From: JAWLHA01 sp041690535
GTDB taxonomy: Bacteria; Pseudomonadota; Gammaproteobacteria; Thiohalomonadales; Thiohalomonadaceae
Direction of reading: 5' to 3'
NCBI GenBank assembly: GCA_041690535.1
Contig: JAWLHA010000016.1
Location: 1 to 64,000 of the forward strand
DNA length: 64,000 nucleotides
Position 1 is the stretch's first letter. The number at the start of each line of letters is the position of its first letter. Positions 42,524 to 51,743 of the stretch are shown piece by piece. The position numbers were made by a program, and so were the translations under genes. Below the pieces are notes generated by a model, which saw only the letters and a list, made by a program, of their open reading frames with translations, was not told the origin of the DNA and did no database searches.

Positions 42524-44980
42524 ATGACCATCAAGACCAAACTGACCTTGAATGTGCTGATCGTCCTGGTCATTGCTGTGGCGGTGGCCGCCGCAAGCTT
42601 CGTGGCCATGGGCTTCGTGCGGAGCAAGCTGTTCGACCTCACCGAGAGGAGCACCCCCTTCCAAATGCGGACCCTGGAGCTCCAGCGGGCGCTCCAGGGC
42701 TCCATCGCCGATCTGGTGAAGGTGGGGGCGGCCAAGAGCATGGAGGAGTACAGGCTCTACCGGGCGGAGGCGCAGCGATCGCTCGGCGAGGTGAAGGAGG
42801 CGCAAAATGCCCTGACGGCACTGTCCGGCTCAGGAGAGGGCGGGACCCACGGGGAGTTGCACCGTATCGCCCAGGAACTTCTCGACGCCACCGAACGGCG
42901 CCTCCGGGCCGAGGAGGAAGCCGCCGCGGCCTACACCACCATCACCACCCGCTCCAAGGCCGCCACCGAGCGCTTGGCGGAGCTGGACACGCGGGTCAAG
43001 CGCCTCCACCTCGACCGCTCCTCCGCATTTGTGACGGCGCTTGCCGAGACACAGGAGATCTCGGACCACCTGCGGGGGCTGGAGCTGCTGCGGACCATCT
43101 TCAAGGACCTGCAGATCGGGATCCAGGGGGTTGAGCACGCCGCGGAACGCCGCGCCCTGATCATCGCCCGCGGCAAGGTCAACACCGCCATCGGCAGGGC
43201 CCTGCAAAGCGACCATCTCCAGCGCCAGTCGGGCCATTTGCGTCAGGAGATCGAATGGATCCGGACCGCCCTTGGCGAGTTCGTGGCGAGCAAGGGGGCG
43301 GCGCTCGGCGGCACCGGCGGCAAAGGCGCCGAGATGAAACTCGACCCCGCGATCGGCGAGCGGCTCTCCGCCCTGCTGCTCGCCATCGAGGAGGAGGTGG
43401 TGGCCTCCGGCAATCGCCTCGCCACCGAATCGGCCAAACAGGAAGAGGCTTTCGCTCAGGCCAACACCGCCACCGAGGTCCTGGCGCTCGACTCGACACT
43501 CGTCTCCCACGGTCTCTCCGTCGAGGGGCTCTCCACCCGGCTGTTCACCGTGGAGGCGGCGGAGGCGGTGGCCACCATCGAGGGGGAGCTGCAGGGGATC
43601 TACGAGAGCATCAAGGGGGCGAGCGCTGCCCTCGGACAGGCGCTCACGCTGCTCAAGGCGCGCGACGAGCTGGCCATCGTCGAGGAGGTGGACGGTTCGT
43701 TGGCCGCCATCGGCGAGCTGCTGTTCGCCAAGGGTGGGGTCATCGTCACCATGGGCCACCGAATCGCCATGGAGCAGCAGGCCAAATCGGCCTCGGAGCG
43801 ACTGCGCGCCATCGTGCTGCGCCAGGCGGAGAAAGGCCGCGAGACCGTGACTGCCGCCTACAGCGAACAGGAGACCGCCATTGCGGCCGTCAATGGAATG
43901 GTCCGGTTCAGCACCGTGCTCATCGCAGCCATCGGCATCGGCGCGGTGGTGATCGGCATGGGCTTCGGCGCCTGGGTCTATCGTTCCATCTCGAAGCCGC
44001 TCGAAGAGCTCATGTGGGGGGCCGATCAGATCGCCCAGGGCAACCTCACCTGCAAGAAGGAGCAGGGACACTACAGCCAGGACGAGATCGGCGCCGTCCA
44101 GAAGTCCATGTGCAAGATGATCGACAACCTCGGCGACATCGTCGGGCGAATGAAGGCGACCACCGGCACCCTCGCCGCCAGCTCCCGGGACCTCTCCTCC
44201 ATGGCGACGCTGGTGGAAAACGGTTCCAACGAGCAGACGGCCCAGATCGAGCAGTCCGCCACCGCCATGACCGAGATGTCCCAGGTCACCCTGGAGGTGG
44301 CCCGCAACACCTCGGAGACCTCCGAGGCCGCGCAGAGCATGAAGACACTCGCCCTCCATGGCAAGGAGACCATGCGCACCACCATGCAGGAGCTGGAAGG
44401 GTTTGCGGAGACCGTGCGTCAGGCCGCCGAGAAAGTGGAATCCCTCGGCCGGAAATCCGAGGAGATCAACGATGTGGTCACCATGATCATGGACATCGCC
44501 CACCAGACCAACCTGCTGGCCCTCAACGCCGCCATCGAGGCGGCCCGGGCGGGTGAGCAGGGGCGGGGCTTCGCGGTGGTGGCCGACAATGTGAAACAGC
44601 TGGCCGAGCGCACCGCCACGGCCACCGAGGAGATCGCCGGCACGGTGCAGGCCATGCAGGGGGAGGTCTCCACCTCGGTGGACTACATGAAGGAGGAGCG
44701 CGCGTCGGTCGAGCGGGTCCTGGAGCAGGTCAACAGTACCCTGGGCGCCATCGACGAGATCGTGGCCTACGTGGAGAAGGTCGCCGACATGGTGCAACGC
44801 ATTGCCGTGGCCACCGAGGAACAGTCCTCCACCGCGGAGCACGTCTCCCAGACCACGGAAGTGGTGGCCGAGGTGACCCGGGAGCTCAACCACTCCGTGG
44901 CCGAGATCAAGCGCATCTCCAGCAGCCTCGCAGCCTCGGCGGCCGATCTCGACAGCACCGCCGCCTGGTTCAAGGTCTGA
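42524..44980 (+). CDS. Methyl-accepting chemotaxis protein with large helical sensor
   Basis: This 818-residue receptor has TM1 at about 10-32. Its extracytoplasmic region is an unusually long, mostly helical one of about 430 residues. TM2 is FSTVLIAAIGIGAVVIGMGF (about 466-485), followed by HAMP. The cytoplasmic signalling domain has the conserved hairpin tip IAHQTNLLALNAAIEAARAG and FAVVADNVKQLAERT (about 655-695). No CheR-binding C-terminal pentapeptide is evident. The gene for a PstS-like binding protein lies just upstream, implying indirect ligand sensing. Confidence 0.93.
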   Translation: MTIKTKLTLNVLIVLVIAVAVAAASFVAMGFVRSKLFDLTERSTPFQMRTLELQRALQGSIADLVKVGAAKSMEEYRLYRAEAQRSLGEVKEAQNALTALSGSGEGGTHGELHRIAQELLDATERRLRAEEEAAAAYTTITTRSKAATERLAELDTRVKRLHLDRSSAFVTALAETQEISDHLRGLELLRTIFKDLQIGIQGVEHAAERRALIIARGKVNTAIGRALQSDHLQRQSGHLRQEIEWIRTALGEFVASKGAALGGTGGKGAEMKLDPAIGERLSALLLAIEEEVVASGNRLATESAKQEEAFAQANTATEVLALDSTLVSHGLSVEGLSTRLFTVEAAEAVATIEGELQGIYESIKGASAALGQALTLLKARDELAIVEEVDGSLAAIGELLFAKGGVIVTMGHRIAMEQQAKSASERLRAIVLRQAEKGRETVTAAYSEQETAIAAVNGMVRFSTVLIAAIGIGAVVIGMGFGAWVYRSISKPLEELMWGADQIAQGNLTCKKEQGHYSQDEIGAVQKSMCKMIDNLGDIVGRMKATTGTLAASSRDLSSMATLVENGSNEQTAQIEQSATAMTEMSQVTLEVARNTSETSEAAQSMKTLALHGKETMRTTMQELEGFAETVRQAAEKVESLGRKSEEINDVVTMIMDIAHQTNLLALNAAIEAARAGEQGRGFAVVADNVKQLAERTATATEEIAGTVQAMQGEVSTSVDYMKEERASVERVLEQVNSTLGAIDEIVAYVEKVADMVQRIAVATEEQSSTAEHVSQTTEVVAEVTRELNHSVAEIKRISSSLAASAADLDSTAAWFKV

Positions 44981-45169
44981 GCCGTGGCGCGGGCGCTCCC
45001 AGACCTATCGCACCGATACCACAGAGGGGGGATGGGTGTTGCTGACCGCATCCATGCGATGACCGCCTCCCGATAATCCAAGGGGGAAACGGGACTGTAA
45101 CACGTCTCCTCGCCTGAGGGAGCACACCCCATCACAGCGAGCGGATCGGCGACCGCGGAGAAATCCGGG

Positions 45170-45391
45170 CTAGAGCACCGAACAGATAAATCCGACGCGC
45201 CCAACAGGTAGGGTGGATAAGCGCAGCGCATCCACCGTGCGGCGTCGAATGGGTGGATGCGCCGTGCCTATCCCCTACAATTGGTGGATGCGCTGCGCTT
45301 ATCCACCCTACCTCGGTTCGCTGCCCCCGCCACCTGCGGCGCAACTTGGCTGCGATTGCCGATCTTTCGGTTTACCTGGTCGGTGCTCTAG
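45170..45391 (-). repeat. Family 2 repeat, 222-bp variant in reverse orientation
   Basis: It runs from CTAGAGCACCGAACAGATAA to GGTCGGTGCTCTAG, so both CTAG termini are kept. It carries an extra internal partial copy of the palindrome. The remainder of the gap 44981-45670 has no supported gene. Confidence 0.8.
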
Positions 45392-45670
45392 CCACGAGCA
45401 GTGGTCTCTGCCTTGACAAGTCCCTTCTTTCGACTAGCTTTTATTAGACCCCCTTACTCTTTTCATGGCCACCACGGCGATTGTCGCCCGCTTACGGGTG
45501 GGCTCGACACCGGACACCAAGAGTCTCACGACAGTCACACTCGCAGCATTGCGGCGGACCGTTTCATGAGGTATCGCCTGTTCCGGTGTTCATGTCCGAA
45601 CGGAGCAACCGCCAGTGATCACACAGGGAGTCGGATTGATAGTTGACATAATAACAACAAAGGGGGAACG

Positions 45671-46456
45671 ATGACGCAAACGACATCTCGGGATGAAAGC
45701 GACCCTGTCCTGAAACAGTACGAGATTTTCGCCGATCTGGACGATCAGCAGCTGAGCAGGCTTCAGGCGAGCACATCCATACGCTGCCTTGACAAATGCG
45801 AGCGACTTTTCGAGCAAGGTCAACCGGCCAAGTTCTTCTACCTTTTGCGCCACGGCCAAATCAAGCTTTATCGAATCTCCAGAGAGGGAGAGGAGAAGGT
45901 CATGGAGCTGGTGCATCCGGGTCAGACGTTCGCTGAGAATCTGATGTTCGATGAGAATACGCCCGTCTACCCGACCCACGCTGATGCCGTCGACCCCAGC
46001 GAACTCATCTGCATCGAGCAGCGCGCCTTCATGTCGATCCTGGCAGAGTCGCTCAGCACCTGCTTTCGCCTCATGAATTCAATGAACCGGCGCCTCCAAC
46101 GGCACATCGAAGAAATCGACCACCTTACCCTGCATGACGCCACGCATCGTCTGGTATTTTTCCTTCTCGACCAACTCCCGAAAGACATCAACCACTCTGC
46201 AACCATCTATCTGACCACCCCAAAGTACATCATCGCCTCCCGCCTCTCCATCATGCCGGAGACGTTGTCGCGCACACTGAAGAGACTGGAGCGGCAGGGA
46301 TTGATCGCGGTCTGCGGCCAGAATGTGGTCCTGCTCGATATCCCTGCATTGCGGGCGAGACTCGGTGGCGAACCTGGCGAAAATGCCTCCGCCCCGGCAT
46401 GGCCGGACCTCGCCCAGCAGGTGTCGACGCTTCACCTGCACGAGTGCATCCGATGA
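45671..46456 (+). CDS. Crp/Fnr-family regulator (DNR-like)
   Basis: The 261-residue protein has an N-terminal cyclic-nucleotide-type beta-roll (about 15-125, FADLDDQQLSRLQASTSIRC...LLRHGQIKLYRISREGEEKV). The dimerisation helix and winged helix follow (TPKYIIASRLSIMPETLSRT, LKRLERQGLIAV). It lacks the N-terminal Cys cluster of Fnr, which argues against an Fe-S oxygen sensor. The SRLSIMPETLSR recognition helix resembles DNR/NnrR-type regulators of the nitric oxide response. An A-rich leader with AGGGGG precedes the ATG. No neighbouring denitrification gene is present. Confidence 0.85.
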   Translation: MTQTTSRDESDPVLKQYEIFADLDDQQLSRLQASTSIRCLDKCERLFEQGQPAKFFYLLRHGQIKLYRISREGEEKVMELVHPGQTFAENLMFDENTPVYPTHADAVDPSELICIEQRAFMSILAESLSTCFRLMNSMNRRLQRHIEEIDHLTLHDATHRLVFFLLDQLPKDINHSATIYLTTPKYIIASRLSIMPETLSRTLKRLERQGLIAVCGQNVVLLDIPALRARLGGEPGENASAPAWPDLAQQVSTLHLHECIR

Positions 46457-46825
46457 TGCCCCGGCCTGGATGTGGTCACTCCGATGGTCGGGTGAGCGAG
46501 GGGGGCTATTCCCCCTGGTTAGGCGTCCGCGCTCGCCCGAACAGCCTATATTGAGCGCGACTTCAAGTGGATGTCCCCGCTGTTGACGAGGTGTTCTCGG
46601 CCAACGCAACGGTCCTGGGCAACCCATGTTCCCCCTCCCGCGCCGTGGGCGCAGCCGTTCCCACGGCCGTCGTCTCTGCGGAAGACTACCAGCTCACCGT
46701 CTGTTCGAAGAGATAGTCCGGTAACGGCTGCACCCCGAAGTCATCCTCGGCATAAGCCGCCGCCTCTTCGGCCCACCACGGCGGCACTCTCGCAGGCGGG
46801 CGCTCCCGGGGAGAAAGACCTGCTG

Positions 46826-46937
46826 GCGCACCGAACAGAGAACGGATCGATCGCCAATCGCCGCCAAATTGCCCTGTGCGTGACGGGCGACAGCGGCCCC
46901 GGTGTTTGGTGGATAAGCGCAGCGCATCCACCAAACA
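46826..46937 (+). repeat. Family 2 repeat, diverged partial copy
   Basis: GCGCACCGAACAG, CGCCAATCGCCGCCAAATTG and the core GGTGGATAAGCGCAGCGCAT are recognisable, with the right half missing. A perfect palindrome (GTGTTTGGTGGAT...CCACCAAACAC) closes it. The remainder of 46457-46979 has no supported gene. Confidence 0.6.
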
Positions 46938-46979
46938 CTGCCGATTAGGTGGATGCCGGTTCGAGTCCCGCCCCCGCTA

Positions 46980-48104
46980 TCAGAACGCCACCCGGACAGT
47001 GAAGTCGAGGGCCAACGTGTGGTTCTCGGATGAGTAGCCGTCTCCCATCAACCGAAATACCCCCACCGGCCCTTCGATCTCGAATCCAAACGCCTCCAGC
47101 CGTGACCAGTAGAATGCAGAAAGGGTGGTCGTCCCAAACTTGCGAGTGAGACCAAGTTCCGAAAATTCGAAGTCGAAGATACGCCGGTAGCCAAGGGCAA
47201 CCTCGGTCTTCGAGACCAGGGGCACAAAGGTCCGCACGTGGACGCGCGGCGAGAGTCTCTGCACGTGATCGCGATAGCCCTCGACCCCGCTCACTGCCGG
47301 GGCGATCCGCCATCGCCCCTGCTCGTCGTAAGTGTCCTGCGAGGAGCGGGCTACGGCGGTGGTAAACGGCGCCTCATCCCAGTGGAGCCGAGCCAGGAGA
47401 TCACGCACGTCCAGGGTATAACGCAGCTTCGCTACCGTCCCGGAAAGTGAAACGTCCACGGCATAGCCCTGCCCCATGGGCGCGTTGACCCGCCGATCGA
47501 ACAGGTGGTCTTCCGTGTAGAAGTAGTCGACCTCGGCAGTGTAAGCAACACCGGTTCCGTCGTCGCTGGCGCGGGCGGTTCCTCGCAGCTCACCGTCGAG
47601 CAGCGCGCGTGTGGTGAAGAACGACAGCCCCAGGCACCCCTTCGATCCGCCACCGAAAACGTCCTGCCCGCATCGCCGAAGGCGCAGTCCCTTGGCCTCG
47701 AAGCTATGGGCGCGCAGTTCGAGGTCATAGTCCCGCTGCCCATCCATCGGCAGCTTGTTCTCGCTCCTGTAGTACACCGAGGCTGTGTCGGTGCTGAAGC
47801 GGATGTCATAGTCGCGCCGATAGAGGTATCCGAGCGAAAAGCCGCCGCCGGTGATCCCAATCTCAGCCCAGTTTGCCGTCCATTGACGGTGGCCGCCGCG
47901 GAACGCCCCCGACCACTGATCGAAGGCACCCTTGATGGTGACCGGCTCGGTATAGGTGAAACTGGAGAGGTCCATATAGACGCCTGCGGCAGAGGCCGGA
48001 AGCGCGAGCCAGAGGAGCGGGAAAAAGAGAAGGGGCGGCAAAAGCCGCCCCTTCGTTCTTCCAGGCCGAGCTCTAGTTGAGAGACTCAAAGGTGCCATCC
48101 GCAT
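46980..48104 (-). CDS. Predicted outer-membrane beta-barrel protein, unknown family
   Basis: The frame gives up to 374 residues. It has a hydrophobic export signal (LLPPLLFFPLLWLALPASAAG), many alternating amphipathic strands and a C-terminal Phe (TLALDFTVRVAF), all typical of barrels. Two Cys-containing segments (RRCGQDVFGGGSKGCLG) could form a periplasmic disulfide. The start is uncertain. ATG 48104 overlaps the preceding lipoprotein gene, and a terminator-like hairpin (48021-48053) falls within the first codons. A TTG start nearer the hydrophobic segment is possible. I do not recognise the family. Confidence 0.65.
   Translation of the reverse strand: MRMAPLSLSTRARPGRTKGRLLPPLLFFPLLWLALPASAAGVYMDLSSFTYTEPVTIKGAFDQWSGAFRGGHRQWTANWAEIGITGGGFSLGYLYRRDYDIRFSTDTASVYYRSENKLPMDGQRDYDLELRAHSFEAKGLRLRRCGQDVFGGGSKGCLGLSFFTTRALLDGELRGTARASDDGTGVAYTAEVDYFYTEDHLFDRRVNAPMGQGYAVDVSLSGTVAKLRYTLDVRDLLARLHWDEAPFTTAVARSSQDTYDEQGRWRIAPAVSGVEGYRDHVQRLSPRVHVRTFVPLVSKTEVALGYRRIFDFEFSELGLTRKFGTTTLSAFYWSRLEAFGFEIEGPVGVFRLMGDGYSSENHTLALDFTVRVAF
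48021..48053 (-). terminator. Intrinsic terminator of the large lipoprotein gene
   Basis: AAGGGGCGGC/GCCGCCCCTT form a perfect 10-bp stem with a four-base loop, followed on the minus strand by CTCTTTTTC. It lies 20 bases after the lipoprotein stop, inside the annotated 5' end of the next gene. Confidence 0.8.
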
Positions 48105-50508
48105 AGCGGATCAAGGGCAGGCCGTTTTCGGCTTGGGAGATGCTGCCCGCGACCTCATCATCGACGGCGATGGTGCCACTGACAGAGCCATCTGAACTGG
48201 TGGTCAGGCTGACCACCATCGAGACTCCGTTGCTGTTGCTGATGGTGAGCCCACCCACGCCGTCCGCGCTGAAGCTGGTCTGCATGCTGAGGGTCGTATC
48301 GCCTCCCCGCAGCACCATGGTGGCATTGCCGGAGTCGTAGGTGGCGCGGTTCACCGTGATCCCGACGCTGGCAAATCCGGCCGCCTTCAGGTCGGCAACC
48401 GAGCCGAGCGTCAGAGCGCCCTTGGCGAAGTAAGTGGCGCTTTCGAACTCCCCGAAGGCGATGTATCCGTCCAGGTAGGTGACCGGGTCCTGGGTGTAGT
48501 GTTCGCGGTAGAAGTTGTACCCGGAGCCCAGCACCTCCTGCGCGCCCTGGGTGTTCTGGAGCAGATAGGCGTTGACCCCCAACACGTCACCCTCCACACA
48601 GGGGTTCAGCGAATTCCCCAGCCCATCGTCCCCCCAGAAGCAGGTGTCCACACCCCAGAAATCCGCGCCCCAGAGGTGCGCGATCCCGTACTCCTGCGCC
48701 TTCGCTTGGGCGCCCAGCAGGTCCTCCCTCTCCCAGACGGCCACCGATGCCTCGGGCTGGTGCCGGAGGAAGGCGATTGCGTCGAAGGTGCTGCCATTGT
48801 CAACGGTCAGCGCCGCTGAGCCCTCGAAATAGCGCCCGTCCGCAGCCTCAAAACGACCCTTCGCGGAGATCCGGCGGATGGAGAGCGGGATGTCTCCGCG
48901 TACGGCCGAAGCCTCCAAGCCCACGAAGGTCAAGCCTGACTCTCCGATGAAACTGTAATCGCCCGACTGCACGGTCATACCACCGACCAGGGCCGCCTCC
49001 ACCAGTTGCACGCTGCCGTTCGGGGTGCTCAGGCCGGTGGCGGGGTCGTAGGCGATCACCTCGTCGAACGTGAAATCGGCCTGCATGTTGTCGAGCGTCA
49101 TCGCATGCCCGGTGCCGTCGGACACCGAAGCGGTCATGATGAAGCTCTTCGTGGTGCCCGCAGCGATGGTGAACCCCTCAGCCATCTCCTGCAGCGAGAA
49201 GGTCGCCGTCTGCCGGGCGGCGACGCTCACCCCGCTGATGGTGCTCTGGATATCGAAGTACGCGTGACCACTGGCATCCTCATCAATGGTCACCGTCGCC
49301 TCACCGACGATCTCACCGGCTTCGGTCATGACGTCCACTGGCCAGCTGCCCGGCTGGAGCGTGCCGGCCGCCCACTTGCTCGCCGCGTCATTCATCGCGC
49401 TGGCTACCACCGCGCCAAAAACCTGTCCGAGCGACATGGCGGCACTGTCGAAGATCTGCCCGGCAAGCTCGATGTCTCCGGCGAACAGCTGCGCAGGACT
49501 TTCCATCCCTGCGGCAATCGTGACGATGGTGCGCGCGTCGGCGACCAATGCCTTGGCCTGCTCCACCGCACTGGATCCGGCGCTTTCGGAGGGCTCCGGG
49601 TCGTAGCTGCCATCCGGCTCAACCTCCGCCTCCGCAGCGGCCACCACCGAGGCGGCAAGCGTCGTATCGATGGCGGGATCCGTCGCGACGATCTCGGCGG
49701 TGACCGCATCGAGAAGCGCCGAGGGCGCGGCAATCTCATGGGCTTCGAGGAGGCCGTCTTCGAAGGAGGCGGCCAAGGCGCTCAGGTTCTCCACCAACCC
49801 TTCCGTTCCGGCGGCGAAGACAAGACGGCCCACACCGGCGTTGAAGAGGGCATAGGTCACGCCTTGTGGAGTGACGGCCGAAGCGCTGTCCGTCAGGTTG
49901 ACAGGCTCGGTGGTCTGAATGTCCACGCCCACGATCTGACTGACTTCCGAAATCGCCGCAGTCGCCGCCGCGGCATCAATGGTGCCTTCAGCCGCCATCG
50001 CCTTGAGGCGTGCCGCAGCCATGTGCGTGAACGGGGTGACCTGGGCTTTCACGGTTTGCCCTGACTCTGCCACCGGGATCACCGACTCGAGCACGAACGC
50101 TGCGGGGAGATCGACCCACTCGCCAAAGCTGGCGGCGCCGCAAGCGGGATGAATGTCACACACCATTCGGGTGCTGCCGTCGCCCTTGGCGGCCAGGCGA
50201 AGCAGGATCGGGCCGCCCGTGTAGTCCGAACCGAGCGACAGCTCATAGCGACCGTCCTGCCCGGTCTGCGCCTGGCCTACGGTTCTCAGCTCCTTGCCGC
50301 GGCTGTCCAGTTCAAGCGCGGTGACGGTGCCGTTCGAAATGAGACCTTTCGCCACGACCCCTGAGAGTTTTGTGGTCTGGGGAACCTGGGCCGGGGCCTC
50401 GCTGCCGCCGCCTCCGCCGCCGCAACCCGCGGCAGCAAGCACCGCCGCAACAGCGGCAGCCAATAATGACTTGCGTCCCAATGAAGACGTGATGAATCCA
50501 CCGGCCAT
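48073..50508 (-). CDS. Large surface lipoprotein, unknown function
   Basis: The 811-residue protein has a lipoprotein signal (LLAAAVAAVLAAAGC) followed by a Gly run. The first domain (about 45-125, KLSGVVAKGLISNGTVTALE...GRYELSL) looks like a carboxypeptidase-regulatory-type beta domain. A helical Ala-rich region (about 150-360) and a long beta-rich C-terminal half follow. A Trp-rich patch (HLWGADFWGVDTCFWGDD) is notable. CGAGG supports the ATG at 50508. A strong intrinsic terminator follows. I recognise no catalytic motif. Surface attachment or binding is the most I would infer. Confidence 0.75.
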   Translation of the reverse strand: MAGGFITSSLGRKSLLAAAVAAVLAAAGCGGGGGGSEAPAQVPQTTKLSGVVAKGLISNGTVTALELDSRGKELRTVGQAQTGQDGRYELSLGSDYTGGPILLRLAAKGDGSTRMVCDIHPACGAASFGEWVDLPAAFVLESVIPVAESGQTVKAQVTPFTHMAAARLKAMAAEGTIDAAAATAAISEVSQIVGVDIQTTEPVNLTDSASAVTPQGVTYALFNAGVGRLVFAAGTEGLVENLSALAASFEDGLLEAHEIAAPSALLDAVTAEIVATDPAIDTTLAASVVAAAEAEVEPDGSYDPEPSESAGSSAVEQAKALVADARTIVTIAAGMESPAQLFAGDIELAGQIFDSAAMSLGQVFGAVVASAMNDAASKWAAGTLQPGSWPVDVMTEAGEIVGEATVTIDEDASGHAYFDIQSTISGVSVAARQTATFSLQEMAEGFTIAAGTTKSFIMTASVSDGTGHAMTLDNMQADFTFDEVIAYDPATGLSTPNGSVQLVEAALVGGMTVQSGDYSFIGESGLTFVGLEASAVRGDIPLSIRRISAKGRFEAADGRYFEGSAALTVDNGSTFDAIAFLRHQPEASVAVWEREDLLGAQAKAQEYGIAHLWGADFWGVDTCFWGDDGLGNSLNPCVEGDVLGVNAYLLQNTQGAQEVLGSGYNFYREHYTQDPVTYLDGYIAFGEFESATYFAKGALTLGSVADLKAAGFASVGITVNRATYDSGNATMVLRGGDTTLSMQTSFSADGVGGLTISNSNGVSMVVSLTTSSDGSVSGTIAVDDEVAGSISQAENGLPLIRYADGTFESLN

Positions 50509-50681
50509 TTGTTACCTCGTTAGTCAATTCTGTGAAACAGGTCACGGCAGAGGGTACTAGGGGTTTGCCCTAGTGTCTGTCAGATATTGCCTACAACTGA
50601 CAGAATTTGTCACACTTCGTCAGGAACCGGGGTCCGCCTAACAAAGAAGCAGAGGAAATGCAAGGAGGCATATGGCAGCGG

Positions 50682-50950
50682 CAGGGTAAACGCATACTTA
50701 CCCAAAGAGCGATGTAAGTCCTTGAAAGCAGCTCGTTGGCCGCATGGATGGGTGCAAGGACGCACTTACGCCGCGGGAGGGCCGGGATCCCCGAAGCGGC
50801 CGCGGCCGTCGAGCGTACAGGATGGAAGATGATTGCTCCTGCATAATCTTCACTCCCGACATCCATGTCGGTCATATTCACAGCGCACCTGCTTTCAAAG
50901 ACTTGCATCGCTCACAGCACGGCGCGTAATGTGAGTATGCGTTCACCCCG
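50682..50950 (+). mobile_element. Family 1 MITE, copy C, with 10-bp target duplication
   Basis: The element runs from CAGGGTAAACGC to GCGTTCACCCCG (last bases mutated). It is flanked by atggcagcgg (50672-50681) and gtggcagcgg (50951-50960), which match at nine of ten bases. It lies upstream of the large lipoprotein gene, in a long non-coding stretch. Confidence 0.85.
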
Positions 50951-51092
50951 GTGGCAGCGGAGCAAGGAAAACGCATGAGGCACCAAGTGCAAGGCGAACA
51001 GCGTGGCGGCTCTCCCTGGCCCATAACACCGATGGTCCTCCCCTGGCCATCACGCCGTGCTGCCCCCGAAGAGGGGGCGTGCGTCCGCACCG

Positions 51093-51332
51093 CACGCCCT
51101 CCAGGTACACAACCTTCTCTGCTGGGTGGACGCCCTTGCGTTCCAACAACAGGCTTGCGCCTATCTGAACGGGAAGGAGCGAGCCCGCTCTCCCCGTGAA
51201 ATCCTGGCGCTGTACAACGGGGAGTTTCTACCCGACCAGATGGAACACTGGATCCTGCCGCTCCAAGACCGCCTTGCCTCGCTCTCAAAAAAGCTGCAGC
51301 GAAACACGAGGACAGCGGACAGCCGGGGTTAG
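51093..51332 (+). pseudogene. Fragment of a BTAD-type regulator (C-terminal end)
   Basis: The frame reads LLCWVDALAFQQQACAYL, then ILALYNGEFLPDQMEHWILP and LQDRLASLSKKLQR. This matches the BTAD pattern seen in the broken regulator at 11257 (VWVDVWCFERV ... LLRLYRGPFLGGEAERA). Only the last ~75 residues remain, with no start or DNA-binding domain. The rest of 50951-51743 holds no supported gene. Confidence 0.65.
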
Positions 51333-51743
51333 CCCGGCCACCACCGAGCCGAACTCGTCACAGGAATGCGTGTCGTCCGCCGTCGCCGGAACAGGAATGG
51401 ATTACCATTTCGAACCGGAATGGCGGTCGAATGCACCTCTCGTTACCATGGCAACTGGCCGATAGGATTGTTGACAGTTCCTGCTCCTGTCCAGTAAGTT
51501 CCGTCGCCAGCTTGGCAAGGGATGGCCCAAATATGACCCCACCGAGAAGGAAGCTCGTCGATCAGCCCTCTGCATCACTTCCTTTCACCTTTTTTGCGGT
51601 CGTCCAGAGATCCCTGCAGCAAATACCCTTTCCGTGGTCGAGCGCTCAAGACTACGTCGTGCGCCGCTGTGCCGGACTACCCCACCAGTCGCCGAAATCG
51701 GCGGGGTGATTGCACAAGAAATCACAACGTCGACGGAGCCGTC

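Noticed and set aside
42830..44893. 687-codon His/Leu/Gly-rich frame antisense to the chemoreceptor
   Set aside because: Composition is that of a reversed GC-rich coding strand, and the sense strand is a complete MCP.
45620..45670. Fnr-type box upstream of the Crp/Fnr gene (TTGATAGTTGACA)
   Set aside because: Only the left half matches TTGAT-N4-ATCAA, so it is too weak to call.
51475..51743. Sigma-54 promoter or NifA site upstream of nifV
   Set aside because: TTGGCAAGGGATGGCC near 51512 lacks a GC/TTGC element at the right spacing, and no TGT-N10-ACA was seen.
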